This document shows, one piece after another, positions 63,971 to 64,000 of a stretch of DNA of 64,000 nucleotides. The position numbers were made by a program, and so were the translations under genes. The stretch comes from Tepidimonas charontis (GTDB lineage: Bacteria; Pseudomonadota; Gammaproteobacteria; Burkholderiales; Burkholderiaceae_C). The notes beneath the pieces are model-generated. The model was given only the letters and a program-made list of their open reading frames with translations, made no database searches and had not been told where the DNA came from. The stretch is from assembly GCF_007556685.1 (NCBI RefSeq), contig NZ_VJON01000006.1, forward strand, positions 27,698 to 91,697. Reading direction: 5' to 3'. Positions within the stretch are counted from its first letter, which is position 1, and each line of letters opens with the position of its first letter.

Positions 63971-64000
63971 CATCGCGCCCTTCGATCTCGATCGGGTGAC

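Overview
The window is about 64 kb of very GC-rich (roughly 68-70 %) bacterial chromosome, densely coding on both strands, with no rRNA, tRNA, CRISPR array, insertion sequence or prophage that I could see. Gene content and order (DUF3567, a separate RlmL-type methyltransferase, PaaX-controlled paa genes, flhDC as flagellar master regulator, parAB next to rsmG-mnmG, betaproteobacterial-style HemB and LptAB-RpoN) point to a betaproteobacterium of the order Burkholderiales, most like Comamonadaceae or a relative such as Tepidimonas. The genus is inference only.

Layout. 1-3.5 kb: the 3' part of a GlpR repressor, an eroded fumarylacetoacetate-hydrolase homologue, and DUF3108 and DUF3567 genes. 3.6-8.8 kb: di-haem cytochrome c peroxidase with an FNR-type box, Dps, ChaN, RecQ and a rhodanese. 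8.9-16.2 kb: HemB, a CWC cysteine-rich protein, an alpha/beta hydrolase, a dual-receiver diguanylate cyclase, malate synthase G and a divergent LysR regulator. 16.3-20 kb: a PhnD-like binding protein translationally coupled to a membrane PAS-GGDEF-EAL protein. 19.9-24.3 kb: a lysine module (davA, davB, lysE and divergent argP). 24.4-33.7 kb: DUF2237, agmatinase, argS, SPOR protein, DsbA, lptA-lptB-rpoN-rlmL, followed by a gene-free stretch with serial hairpins and a strong terminator.

33.9-49.3 kb is the largest coherent unit: a phenylacetate catabolic cluster all on the minus strand, paaX / paaI-paaK-paaABCDE / Liv-type ABC transporter (binding protein, LivH, fused LivM-LivG, LivF) / paaZ-paaJ. 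PaaK makes phenylacetyl-CoA, PaaABCDE epoxidises it, PaaZ opens the ring and oxidises the aldehyde, PaaJ thiolyses the product, and PaaI rescues dead-end CoA esters. The ABC transporter inside the run is the likely uptake system. paaF, paaG and paaH are not in the window. A perfect 8-bp inverted repeat abuts the paaI start and is the natural candidate for the PaaX operator.

49.4-64 kb: flhDC without other flagellar genes, a PduO-type cobalamin adenosyltransferase, an FAD-linked D-lactate-dehydrogenase-like oxidase, then parB-parA-rsmG-mnmG with three parS-like sites inside rsmG and mnmG (suggesting origin proximity), a DUF2892 protein coupled to a PAS-GGDEF protein, a decayed c-di-GMP locus (frameshift, loss of the GGDEF core, a leftover HD-GYP tail) and an Aer-type aerotaxis receptor. 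The window ends just after a run of 21 G.

I found no clearly new multi-gene system. The observations most worth following are the structured intergenic region at 33.7-33.86 kb, the decayed c-di-GMP locus, the active-site-less FAH homologue, the paaI operator, the parS cluster, and a recurrent arrangement of -10-like hexamers 6-8 bp before ATG codons that suggests leaderless transcripts.
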